Of a stretch of DNA of 14,240 bases, positions 6,379-13,197 are shown one piece after another. Source of the DNA: Spirochaetia bacterium (GTDB lineage: Bacteria; Spirochaetota; Spirochaetia; Treponematales; Breznakiellaceae); assembly GCA_025997795.1 (NCBI GenBank), contig BNVB01000061.1, positions 1-14,240 of the forward strand, read 5' to 3'. The notes beneath the pieces were generated by a model. That model did not search any database, was not told the origin of the DNA, and saw nothing but the letters and a program-made list of their open reading frames with translations. Position 1 is the first letter of the stretch. Each line of letters starts with the position of its first letter. A program made the position numbers and the translations under genes.

Positions 6379-7341
6379 TTACAAGAGCTTTCGCAGAACG
6401 CTGTCCTTGTGCCGCCAATCCTTGCTGGTTTTGACCCGCAGGTCAAGTTTTACCTTCCAGTCCAGGATACGGTTCAGTTCTTTCCGCGATGTTTCTCCAA
6501 TGGCTTTGATAATGGCGCCGCCTTTACCAACGATCATCCCTTTTTGGGATTCCCGTTCACAAATGATAAAAGCCCGTACCCATAGAAACTGGGTTGTTCC
6601 AACGGACTGCAGTTCCCGGTCCGCCACTTCCACATATACCGCATGGGGCAGTTCCTGGCGCAGATACGGCAGGGCCGCCCCCCGGATAACTTCGCTTATG
6701 CGAAAGTCCATTTCCTGATCGGTATAATACTCGTCCGGATAAAAGGGATCCCCGGCGGGGGCCGTTTTGTAGAGCGCCGCGAGGAGTGTTTCTACCCCTT
6801 CGTTTTTCAGCGCCGAGAGGGGAAAAACACAGCTCTGGTCAAAAACAGCATTTGGCGGGGCAAAACGGGCAGTTAGAAAATCCGCCGCCCGGCGGAAATC
6901 CGCCCCGTCCCGGTCCATTTTGTTTACTGCCACAATAAGCGGCGTCTGCCCGGAATCTAAGCCCGCACGAAAAAGTTTTGCAGTAAGTTCCGCCGCCGCT
7001 TCTTCTTCCGGCCCGGGGGGGCGGGCAGCATCCATAACATAAAGAATAATATCCGCTTCTCCGGCGGCCCGGACTGCGGTTTCGGTAAGGCGGCAGTTAA
7101 ACTTTTTTTCCGACAGATGGATCCCCGGCGTATCCACCAATACCAGCTGTCCCTGTTCCCGGTTAACAATACCCCGGATAGCATTGCGGGTAGTCTGGGG
7201 CACCGGGCTTACAATGGCTACCCGTTCGCCGCAGAGCAGATTTATGAGGGTTGATTTACCCGCCGAAGGACGGCCGATTACAGCCACAAAGGCAGCTTTT
7301 TTTTCCTTCTCATTGGGCATGGTCGCCGTGTTGTCTCGCAT
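6379..7341 (-). CDS. era: GTPase Era
   Basis: Era is an essential GTPase that binds the 3' end of 16S rRNA and helps mature the 30S subunit. The product has all G motifs: GRPSAGKST (G1, residues 23-31), TTRNAIRG (G2, 50-57), DTPG (G3, 70-73) and NKMD (G4, 140-143). The C-terminal KH domain contains GKGGAIIKAIGETSRKELNRILDWKVKLDLRVK, the family's RNA-binding signature. Length 320 against about 300 usual; the excess is partly at the N-terminus. Two starts are possible: ATG 7341 or ATG 7320 (MPNEKEKK), seven codons later. Neither has a ribosome binding site. A -10 box ends 9 bases before ATG 7341, so that start would be leaderless. G1 has Ser-Ala where Asn-Val is usual, which is a mild variation. 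Confidence 0.96.
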   Translation of the reverse strand: MRDNTATMPNEKEKKAAFVAVIGRPSAGKSTLINLLCGERVAIVSPVPQTTRNAIRGIVNREQGQLVLVDTPGIHLSEKKFNCRLTETAVRAAGEADIILYVMDAARPPGPEEEAAAELTAKLFRAGLDSGQTPLIVAVNKMDRDGADFRRAADFLTARFAPPNAVFDQSCVFPLSALKNEGVETLLAALYKTAPAGDPFYPDEYYTDQEMDFRISEVIRGAALPYLRQELPHAVYVEVADRELQSVGTTQFLWVRAFIICERESQKGMIVGKGGAIIKAIGETSRKELNRILDWKVKLDLRVKTSKDWRHKDSVLRKLL

Positions 7342-7360
7342 AGTTTTAATAGTATATAGT
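7331..7360. promoter_or_regulatory. Overlapping divergent promoters of era and the HicB-like gene
   Basis: For era (minus strand), TATACT at 7356-7351 stands 9 bases before ATG 7341. For the HicB-like gene (plus strand), TTGTCT (7331-7336) and TATAGT (7355-7360) have an 18-base spacer. The two -10 boxes overlap by two bases, and the plus -35 lies within the first codons of era. RNA polymerase could hardly occupy both at once. Confidence 0.5.
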
Positions 7361-7386
7361 AATTATGAGGATTATAAGGGGCGATC

Positions 7387-7593
7387 ATGGAATTGGAATA
7401 TACGTACTGGAAATCAAAAGATGGCTGGCTCATAGGTTATCTCAATATCTGGGCCGAACATCTGACGCAGGGTAAGGATATAGCGGAACTTGAGGAAATG
7501 CTGCTCGATCTCTATTCGTTCTATAAAGAAGAACAAGAAGAACTTGCCATGGAGAAAAATAAAAAAACAGGTACAATAAAAGTCAGCGCATAA
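7387..7593 (+). CDS. HicB-like (UPF0150) small protein
   Basis: A 68-residue protein with the pattern YTYWKSKDGWLIGYLNIWAEHLTQGKDIAELEEMLLDLY, close to the HicB antitoxin fold (a partial RNase H-like domain with the G(Y/F)L...P...TQG..LEEL motif). Many HicB proteins neutralise a HicA mRNA interferase. Here no HicA-like reading frame is visible on either side: upstream is era and downstream is a 139-base promoter region. It may be an orphan antitoxin or a stand-alone member. A Lys-rich tail (MEKNKKTGTIKVSA) has no DNA-binding domain. Start ATG 7387 has AAGGGG at 7376-7381. Confidence 0.65.
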   Translation: MELEYTYWKSKDGWLIGYLNIWAEHLTQGKDIAELEEMLLDLYSFYKEEQEELAMEKNKKTGTIKVSA

Positions 7594-7732
7594 TCTTTCA
7601 TAAACTTCATAAAAAGCAAAAAATAGTAAAAAAACTAGAAAAAAGACTTGCACAACCCGGTTTTTTTTGATACAGTATACGTGATTTTCTTGCAGCAGCA
7701 GTTGTAATGACTAGTACCCATGGAGGATTATT
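7594..7732 (+). promoter_or_regulatory. Promoter region of the lipoprotein genes with phased A-tracts
   Basis: A near-ideal promoter: TTGCAC (7648-7653), a 17-base spacer containing eight T in a row (7661-7668), and TACAGT (7671-7676). Directly upstream are A-runs at 7611-7615, 7618-7623, 7628-7634 and 7639-7644. The last three are centred about 10.5 bases apart, which is the phasing that bends DNA, and they could act as an UP element. The leader of about 50 bases ends with GGAGG (7722-7726), 6 bases before the lipoprotein ATG at 7733. Confidence 0.65.
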
Positions 7733-8266
7733 ATGAGTAAAACAACCGGGAAAGCTATATTTATGCTGGTTATGCTTTCCATCCTTTTGACGGCCTGCGG
7801 TAACCCCTCGGGTTCCGGGTCCGGGTCCTCCGGTATCTGGTCAGGCGGGCCGGTGGGTACGCCCCGGTTTTTGTACCTGGGCAGTGATAATAAACCCATT
7901 GCCGGGCCAGATGCGGACACGGGAAAAACCCTTGTTTTTATAGACGGAAACCCCCGTGCAGAGACTGTGGTTGTTTCTGCCTTTACCGGCAGTGAATCTA
8001 ACGATGACGCTGTGTATGTTACCAACAGTAAAAATAACAGCATAGTCTCGTTCTTTTTCCATAAGGGTCAGGCTTTTCCCTGGCAGCTATTGATACAACA
8101 GGACGGTGTTGAAACCACCGCTTCTTTGGTAGTTACCGATCGGGCAACGCCCAGGGGTACCATAGTTTTTTCAAATGGGGTTACACTTTCCAATATCAGT
8201 CTTTTTATGACACCCTATAAGGGAAGTGCCGCCTTACCCCCCCCCCCCCGCAAAATACACGCTTAA
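7733..8266 (+). CDS. Lipoprotein, N-terminal part, ending just after a poly-C tract
   Basis: The first 22 residues form a lipoprotein signal peptide with the lipobox LTAC (Cys22 would be lipid-modified), followed by NPSGSGSGSSG, a flexible linker. The rest is a beta-rich domain (about residues 38-165) that I do not recognise. The protein would sit in the outer or inner membrane facing the periplasm or surface. As written it has 177 residues and ends nine codons after the Pro-coding C-run at 8237-8249 with the unrelated tail RKIHA. One frame over, the sequence stays open from the run to 8979, so this is probably the first part of a longer lipoprotein of 415 residues that is switched off in this copy. 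Start ATG 7733 has GGAGG 6 bases upstream and a strong promoter. Confidence 0.8.
   Translation: MSKTTGKAIFMLVMLSILLTACGNPSGSGSGSSGIWSGGPVGTPRFLYLGSDNKPIAGPDADTGKTLVFIDGNPRAETVVVSAFTGSESNDDAVYVTNSKNNSIVSFFFHKGQAFPWQLLIQQDGVETTASLVVTDRATPRGTIVFSNGVTLSNISLFMTPYKGSAALPPPPRKIHA
8237..8249 (+). repeat. Run of 13 cytosines in a lipoprotein gene, candidate phase switch
   Basis: Thirteen C in a row encode the proline stretch near the end of the lipoprotein frame. Runs of this length slip during replication. With 13 C the frame meets TAA at 8264-8266. With 14 (or 11) C it enters the frame that reads QNTRLKNIHTALNLF and continues without a stop to 8979. A sequencing length error is the plain alternative. 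Confidence 0.8.
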
Positions 8267-8364
8267 AAAACATACATACTGCTCTTAACCTTTTTGAAAG
8301 TATTGGCCGGAATAGAACCGTACTAACCCCGGTTTTTTGTGACGAAGCCGCCGCCGCTTTTATT

Positions 8365-8979
8365 ATGGCGGAGGGACATTCCGCCCCAAAGGAGAGACCG
8401 CCTTCCGCCAGTTACCATGGATTTTGGAATGATGTATGGGACTTTTTCTTTGACGACGGCGGCAGTCCCCCGCCTCCTCCTTCGCCGCCGCCTCCTTTAT
8501 CGGTAACAATTACCGATCCGGATGGCAATAAGGTAGACCCCAAAACGGTATATTACCTTGACCATGGCGAAGAAATGTACTTTGACTTTACGTTCACTCA
8601 TTTCGATACCAGTACTCCGATAACAGCCAATTTATATGAATCTGAAACAGTGATGTATCTGCATCACTATGCACACGATGGATATGGGTCTAATGAACTA
8701 AACGCAAATTATTTTGCGTTTACCCAGGACAATGATGAAAAGCTTGGGACATTCTCCAAAAATTACCGGGTGAAAGTCCGGCGTAAGGATAATTGGGGGT
8801 ATCACTCACAAGGGTATGTTCAGCTTGTTATTTTCTTTGGCCGAAATACCATAGTTAATGGTAACCGCGATGGCATCTTATTCCATGAACCGGGTACCGC
8901 CGCCGCTGTGCGGAATAATTCGGTTTTTGTACTGCATTTTAATGTTTTCCCCAAAAAACCCTATCCGTGGGAAAGCTAA
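8365..8979 (+). CDS. C-terminal part of the lipoprotein (out of frame with its N-terminal part)
   Basis: The first ATG of this frame is 8365, giving 204 residues, but the frame is open without a stop back to the C-run at 8237-8249. ATG 8365 has no ribosome binding site (CCGCCGCTTTTATT precedes it) and no promoter. This part is thus most likely the C-terminal part of the preceding lipoprotein, made only when the C-run has the other length. From the run it reads PQNTRLKNIHTALNLFESIG, then a segment rich in Trp/Phe/Asp (FWNDVWDFFFDD), a proline linker (PPPPPSPPPP, residues 34-43 from 8365), and a beta-rich domain beginning LSVTITDPDGNKVDPKTVYYLDHGEEMYFDF, similar in style to bacterial surface beta domains. 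I do not recognise the domain. As an independent gene it is doubtful. Confidence 0.7.
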   Translation: MAEGHSAPKERPPSASYHGFWNDVWDFFFDDGGSPPPPPSPPPPLSVTITDPDGNKVDPKTVYYLDHGEEMYFDFTFTHFDTSTPITANLYESETVMYLHHYAHDGYGSNELNANYFAFTQDNDEKLGTFSKNYRVKVRRKDNWGYHSQGYVQLVIFFGRNTIVNGNRDGILFHEPGTAAAVRNNSVFVLHFNVFPKKPYPWES

Positions 8980-8991
8980 TTAGGAGGAATG

Positions 8992-9456
8992 ATGAAAACA
9001 CTATTAAAAAGCATAATCGCACTTTTTGTTTTTTCTTGTTTATTTCTTGGCTGTGAAAATCCTTCCGGTTCGGAGCCTGTTCCAAAAGAGCTGTCTATTT
9101 ATTTAGGGACAGCAGGTGATTGGGAAACCAGAGTTTTTGTGCTTACAGTTCAAGAAAACCTGGATTCAGGGATTGTTGCTGGAAGTAAACGAAACGGTGT
9201 TTCTTTGGCGTCTTGCCCTTTTCCGCTTAAAACACCGTATCCTCAACTTACAGAAAATTGGACAGGCAGTGGTTCATATTATCTTTTTTTGACACAAATG
9301 GATAGTACAGCTACAAAAATTGAAAATATCTATCTATATACAAATGGTGTAACACCAAATGAGAACTTGAGCAATGTACCCAAGTATAACATTACCGGTA
9401 AGCATCGTTTGGACAAATGGGCAGATTTTTATAAAATCGCGGACTTTGTAAAATAA
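8992..9456 (+). CDS. Small lipoprotein
   Basis: A 154-residue lipoprotein: Lys-containing start, hydrophobic segment IIALFVFSCLFL and lipobox FLGC (Cys21), followed by ENPSGSEPVPKEL, the same Cys-x-Asn-Pro-Ser-Gly-Ser pattern as the lipoprotein upstream. The mature part is a compact, Thr/Tyr-rich domain of unknown function. The ribosome binding site AGGAGG (8982-8987) is 4 bases from ATG 8992 but only 1 from ATG 8989, so I chose 8992. It begins 12 bases after the stop of the preceding lipoprotein frame and has no promoter of its own, so it is likely in the same transcript. The base composition is AT-richer than in the housekeeping genes, typical of accessory DNA here. Confidence 0.8.
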   Translation: MKTLLKSIIALFVFSCLFLGCENPSGSEPVPKELSIYLGTAGDWETRVFVLTVQENLDSGIVAGSKRNGVSLASCPFPLKTPYPQLTENWTGSGSYYLFLTQMDSTATKIENIYLYTNGVTPNENLSNVPKYNITGKHRLDKWADFYKIADFVK

Positions 9457-9504
9457 AAGTTTTTACCGCAAGTTTGCTGCTGTTGCTGCTTTCGTTACGC
9501 TGCC

Positions 9505-9531
9505 TCGACAAGGTTACTAAAACGGTATAGT
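9505..9531 (+). promoter_or_regulatory. Candidate promoter of the DUF3782-like gene
   Basis: TCGACA (9505-9510) resembles a -35 box at five of six bases and TATAGT (9526-9531) a -10 box, but the spacer is only 15 bases. The -10 is followed by two more TATAG words. The leader contains GGGG (9541-9544), 8 bases before ATG 9553. Confidence 0.4.
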
Positions 9532-9552
9532 ATAGGTATAGGGGCTTGTTAG

Positions 9553-10107
9553 ATGGCAAAGACAGTTGATTATCCAAGGGGCATTACCTTTGAGCAAGTT
9601 TGGGCGACAATACAAGAGACTGATCGTTTGGTCAAAGAAAACGCCCGGCAGATGAAAGAAACTGACAGGCGGGTTGGGGAACTTACCAATCGTTTTGGCG
9701 AAGTAGTTGAATACATGATCGTGCCAAACCTTGTGGCACGATTCCACGATTTAGGTTTTGAGTTTGAAATAACCCACCGCGGTACTGAAATCAGGGATAC
9801 GGAACATACTATATTTACCGAAATTGATGTGTTCCTTGAAAACGGCGACAAGGTGATGGTTGTTGAAACCAAAACTAAACCAACCGTTGCCGATATTAAT
9901 GAGCATATCAAACGTATGGAAAAACTCCGCAAATATGCGGATTTACATAACGACAAGCGTAAATATCTTGGCGCTGTTGCGGGGGTAGTTTTTGGCGAAA
10001 GCCAGAAGACCTATGCCTTGAAAAAAGGCTTTTATGTAATTGAACCCGCAGGCGATACCTTTAGCATTATTGAACCAAAAGGGAAGTATCACCCCCACGA
10101 GTGGTAA
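9553..10107 (+). CDS. DUF3782-like PD-(D/E)XK nuclease-fold protein
   Basis: A 184-residue protein with an N-terminal coiled-coil-like helix (TIQETDRLVKENARQMKETDRRVGELTNRFGEVVEYMIVPNL) and a C-terminal restriction-endonuclease-like core. The core has Asp in TEIDVFLENGDKVMVVETKTKP, where the Asp and the E-x-K of VVETKTK match the PD-(D/E)XK active-site layout, followed by the helix region RMEKLRKYADLHNDKRKYLGAVAGVVF. From memory this family (DUF3782, archaea and treponemes) occurs in many copies and lacks a proven function; nucleic-acid cleavage is inferred from the fold. It is a single gene between the lipoproteins and alaS. The 96 bases before it hold only a candidate promoter. Confidence 0.75.
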   Translation: MAKTVDYPRGITFEQVWATIQETDRLVKENARQMKETDRRVGELTNRFGEVVEYMIVPNLVARFHDLGFEFEITHRGTEIRDTEHTIFTEIDVFLENGDKVMVVETKTKPTVADINEHIKRMEKLRKYADLHNDKRKYLGAVAGVVFGESQKTYALKKGFYVIEPAGDTFSIIEPKGKYHPHEW

Positions 10108-10171
10108 GCCGCAATGGAAACACTTCCAGAGAAGCGCTATTACCTTGCCCGAAGGGCCCTTTTTCGGCTAG

Positions 10172-10195
10172 TATAGTATGGAAAAAACTGGAGGT
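10172..10195 (+). promoter_or_regulatory. Possible -10 box and ribosome binding site of alaS
   Basis: TATAGT (10172-10177) could be a -10 box; no -35 at normal spacing is visible. TGGAGGT (10189-10195), 5 bases before GTG 10201, is a strong ribosome binding site that fixes the GTG start. A short palindrome AAGGGCCCTT (10152-10161) followed by TTTC lies just upstream and may be a weak terminator of the preceding gene. Confidence 0.4.
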
Positions 10196-10200
10196 TAACG

Positions 10201-12030
10201 GTGAATGCCGATGAGTTACGGTCCAAATATATAGAATTTTTTGTTTCCCACGGCCATGCCCGGATAGAGGGCAAGTCTCTGATCCCGGAAAATGACCCCA
10301 CGGTACTTTTTACCACCGCAGGTATGCATCCCCTGGTTCCCTATTTATTGGGGGAACCCCATCCGGCGGGGAACCGCCTGGTGGACTACCAGAAGTGTAT
10401 CCGTACCGGCGATATCGACAGCGTGGGGGACCCCAGCCATTTAACGTTCTTTGAAATGCTGGGTAACTGGTCCCTGGGGGATTATTTTAAGGAAGGGGCC
10501 ATCAAGATGAGCTGGGAATTCCTTACCTCTCCCAAGTGGCTGGGCATTCCGGCAGAAAAAATCGGCGTTACCGTTTTTGCGGGGGACGAAAACGCTCCCC
10601 GGGACGATGAATCGGCAGATGTATGGAGGGCTCTGGGTATACCGGAAAACCGGATCAGTTACCGCCCAAAGGAAGACAACTGGTGGGGCCCTGCGGGAAC
10701 CACCGGCCCCTGCGGCCCCGATTCGGAAATGTTCTACGATATTGGCAAGGAAAGCTGCGGCCCCGATTGCGGCCCCGGCTGTTCCTGCGGCAAGTGGCTG
10801 GAAATCTGGAATGATGTATTCATGCAGTACAACAAAAATGCCCAGGGTGTCTACGAACCCCTGGCCCGTAAGTGTGTGGATACCGGCATGGGTATCGAAC
10901 GGACCGTAACGATCCTTAACGGAAAAAAATCGGTCTACGATACCGAAGTATTTGCCTCGATTATCGCCGCGGTAACGGCAGCCATGGGAACCGCAGCTTC
11001 CGGCCAGGGTGGAAGCCGGGATGTTTATACCTACGGGACCAAAACCGATACAGACCGGTCAATCCGCATTATCTGCGACCATGTCCGGTCTGCGGCCTTT
11101 ATATTGGGAGACCCCAGGGCGATTAGCCCCTCCAATGTGGGGGCCGGTTATGTACTCAGGCGGCTTATCCGGCGGGCGGTACGGCATGGCCGTAAACTCG
11201 GCATAGAAAGCCTCTTGCCCATTGCCGCAGCGGTGGTGGACAAATTCGGCGGCCCCTATCCGGAACTGGCCGCCGCCAGGGCTTCTATTATGGACGAACT
11301 GGCCCGGGAAGAAGGAAAATTCCTGGAAACCCTCCAGAAGGGGGAACATGAATTTGAAAAACTGCTCCCCAACCTCTTAAAAGATTCCCGGAAATGTATG
11401 TCGGGCCGGCTGGCGTTCAAACTCTACGATACTTACGGCTTCCCCATCGAGCTTACCGAAGAACTGGCCGCCGAAAAAGGGATGACGGTAAACCGGGAAG
11501 AATTTGACGAGGCCTTTAAAAAACATCAGGAACTGTCCCGGGCCCAGGGCGGCCAGGCCTTTAAGGGCGGCCTTGTGGACCAGGGCGAAATGGCCGTAAA
11601 GTACCATACCGCCACCCACCTGCTCCACAAAGCCCTGCGTATGGTTCTGGGGGATCATGTGGGGCAAAAGGGTTCCAACATTACCGCCGACAGGATGCGT
11701 TTTGACTTTTCCCATGGCGAGCCCATGACGGCGGACCAGATAAAACAGGTTCAGGCCATCGTTAATGAACAGATAACAAAGGACCTGCCGGTAACTATGG
11801 AAGTAAGCACCCTGGAGGCCGCCAAAGCCGCCGGAGCCATAGCCCTTTTTGGGGAAAAATACGAATCCCAGGTAAAGGTATATACCGTAGGAGAGGGGTC
11901 AAACTTCTTTTCCAAAGAAGTGTGCGGCGGCCCCCATGTGGAGCGGACCGGAACCATGGGCCGCTTTACCATCCAGAAAGAACAGTCTTCATCGGCGGGG
12001 GTCCGCCGTATCCGGGCGGTTTTGGAATAA
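10201..12030 (+). CDS. alaS: Alanyl-tRNA synthetase, short form without C-terminal domain
   Basis: Class II synthetase for alanine. The N-terminal catalytic domain (SLIPENDPTVLFTTAGMHPLVPYLLGE, then VDYQKCIRTGDIDSVG, then TFFEMLGNWSLGDYFKE) is complete. A Cys-rich loop (CGPDCGPGCSCGKWLEIWNDV) probably binds zinc, as in related enzymes. The editing domain is present with HTATHLLH (His469, His473) and CGGPH (Cys575, His579), the four zinc ligands, so mischarged Ser or Gly can probably be removed. The protein stops at 609 residues right after this domain; E. coli AlaRS has 876. The coiled coil and C-Ala domain, which dimerise the enzyme and bind the tRNA elbow, are missing. Spirochaetes such as Borrelia are known to have this short form, so it is not a truncation. 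The GTG start has TGGAGGT 5 bases before it. Confidence 0.97.
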   Translation: MNADELRSKYIEFFVSHGHARIEGKSLIPENDPTVLFTTAGMHPLVPYLLGEPHPAGNRLVDYQKCIRTGDIDSVGDPSHLTFFEMLGNWSLGDYFKEGAIKMSWEFLTSPKWLGIPAEKIGVTVFAGDENAPRDDESADVWRALGIPENRISYRPKEDNWWGPAGTTGPCGPDSEMFYDIGKESCGPDCGPGCSCGKWLEIWNDVFMQYNKNAQGVYEPLARKCVDTGMGIERTVTILNGKKSVYDTEVFASIIAAVTAAMGTAASGQGGSRDVYTYGTKTDTDRSIRIICDHVRSAAFILGDPRAISPSNVGAGYVLRRLIRRAVRHGRKLGIESLLPIAAAVVDKFGGPYPELAAARASIMDELAREEGKFLETLQKGEHEFEKLLPNLLKDSRKCMSGRLAFKLYDTYGFPIELTEELAAEKGMTVNREEFDEAFKKHQELSRAQGGQAFKGGLVDQGEMAVKYHTATHLLHKALRMVLGDHVGQKGSNITADRMRFDFSHGEPMTADQIKQVQAIVNEQITKDLPVTMEVSTLEAAKAAGAIALFGEKYESQVKVYTVGEGSNFFSKEVCGGPHVERTGTMGRFTIQKEQSSSAGVRRIRAVLE

Positions 12031-12064
12031 CGTAACCTTCGGTGCTGGTTATTCGTTTGAGATG

Positions 12065-12087
12065 TGGTATACTTTTTCTATAAGGTG
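12065..12087 (+). promoter_or_regulatory. Extended -10 promoter and ribosome binding site of the parvulin-like gene
   Basis: TGG followed by TATACT (12068-12073) is an extended -10 box; no clear -35. The start of transcription would be near 12080, and AAGGTG (12082-12087) stands 6 bases before ATG 12094. This sets the start at 12094 and excludes an upstream in-frame GTG at 12064, which lies inside the promoter. Confidence 0.6.
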
Positions 12088-12093
12088 TTAATT

Positions 12094-13197
12094 ATGAAGC
12101 ATTGTGTGTTGTTTTTAGTCGTTTTTGCCGCTTTGGCAGCTCCTGTTTTCGGTCAGATCGATCTTCAGCCGGTGGCCATTGTCCGGCTTTCCCGGACCGA
12201 ACAGGTTTCGGTTAAGCAGTTCAAGGAATACCTGAACTGGCTGAAAATCACCAAGGTTATGAGTACCCAGGATCCCAATGTCCAGCTTACCGATGCCGAA
12301 AGGCGGCAGGCCCTGGAAGAACTGGGCAACCAGTTTTTGGCTTGTCAGGCGGCGGAGCAGGAAAAAATAACCGTCACAGACCGGGAGATCAACCAGTATT
12401 TTGATCAGAGCATCAAGAATTTTTCAGAAGGCATGACCCAGGTGCTGGGACGTGCGCCGACTGATTCGGAAATTGACACGGAACTGCGGAACCGGACCGG
12501 TATGACCAGGGTCAGCTACAAAGAACTTATGAAGCGGACCCTCTTAACAGAAAACTACCTTAAGGTTAAAAAACAGCCCCTTTTTGAGGCAATTAAACCT
12601 CCCACCGAGGCGGAAATACAGGTTATTTACAACGATTCAAAGGCCAAGAGCATTTTTGACAATGGTTTTGTCCGGCCCGATACAGCCCGTATCAGGATGC
12701 TGATGGTCCCTATCCGCAATCCCGGGGAAAAGGCCTCCGCTTCAACCACGGCAAATACCCTGCTGCGCCAAATTGGAAGCGACCCCAGCAAGTTTGACGA
12801 GGCAGTGCGGGACTTCCGCAAGCCCAATTCCGGCTATATCAGCGGCGATGGTTTTGTGTACAAACACGACAGAATACGCCAGGCCATGGGAGCGGCCTTT
12901 GTGGATGCGGCATTCAGCCTTAAGCAGGGGGAGGTTTCCAAACTGGTGGAACGGCCCGATGGTTTTTACATTATCAAAGTAGTTGAAACCTACCGGAGTA
13001 AAACCCTTACCCTGGATGACATTTATAACCTGGAAGATAACCGGGGCATTACCGTACGGCAGACAATTACCGCCGCAGAAATGGAACGCCGTTTTATGGT
13101 CGCTCTACAGCAGGCATCGGAAGAATTGGTTACTGAATTACGGAAAAAAGGCAGTATTCAGATCATGAACGATACCTACGGTAAAATTACCTGGTAA
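12094..13197 (+). CDS. Exported parvulin-like (PpiC/SurA-type) peptidyl-prolyl isomerase
   Basis: A 367-residue exported protein. The first 20 residues form a signal peptide (MKHCVLFLVVFAALAAPVFG, likely cut before Gln21); no lipobox Cys. Residues 35-165 resemble the helical SurA-N chaperone domain (VTDREINQYFDQSIKNFSEGM). Residues 196-298 resemble a PpiC rotamase domain: FDEAVRDF, GYISGDGFV, FVDAAFSLKQGEVSKLVERPDGFYIIKVVE. The histidines normally found in the first strand (HIL) and the last (HIIK) are replaced (RIRML and YIIK), so isomerase activity may be weak or lost and the protein may act mainly as a periplasmic chaperone for outer-membrane proteins. The stop abuts the nusB start, so both genes are one transcript with the membrane gene downstream. 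Confidence 0.82.
   Translation: MKHCVLFLVVFAALAAPVFGQIDLQPVAIVRLSRTEQVSVKQFKEYLNWLKITKVMSTQDPNVQLTDAERRQALEELGNQFLACQAAEQEKITVTDREINQYFDQSIKNFSEGMTQVLGRAPTDSEIDTELRNRTGMTRVSYKELMKRTLLTENYLKVKKQPLFEAIKPPTEAEIQVIYNDSKAKSIFDNGFVRPDTARIRMLMVPIRNPGEKASASTTANTLLRQIGSDPSKFDEAVRDFRKPNSGYISGDGFVYKHDRIRQAMGAAFVDAAFSLKQGEVSKLVERPDGFYIIKVVETYRSKTLTLDDIYNLEDNRGITVRQTITAAEMERRFMVALQQASEELVTELRKKGSIQIMNDTYGKITW

Noticed and set aside
9457..9552. Leu-rich reading frame and CTGCTG-type repeats between the second lipoprotein and the DUF3782-like gene
   Set aside because: It has no start codon or ribosome binding site and is too short to call a gene remnant; only a candidate promoter was kept.
10152..10167. 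AAGGGCCCTT palindrome as a strong terminator
   Set aside because: The stem is short with no stable loop and the T run is only five bases before C; kept as a note at alaS only.
10201..12030. alaS as a truncated pseudogene
   Set aside because: The 609-residue length ends after a complete editing domain, and the short form is known in spirochaetes.
12064..12093. In-frame GTG at 12064 as start of the parvulin-like protein
   Set aside because: It would put ten residues before the signal peptide and lies inside the promoter -10 region; ATG 12094 has a ribosome binding site and a normal signal peptide.
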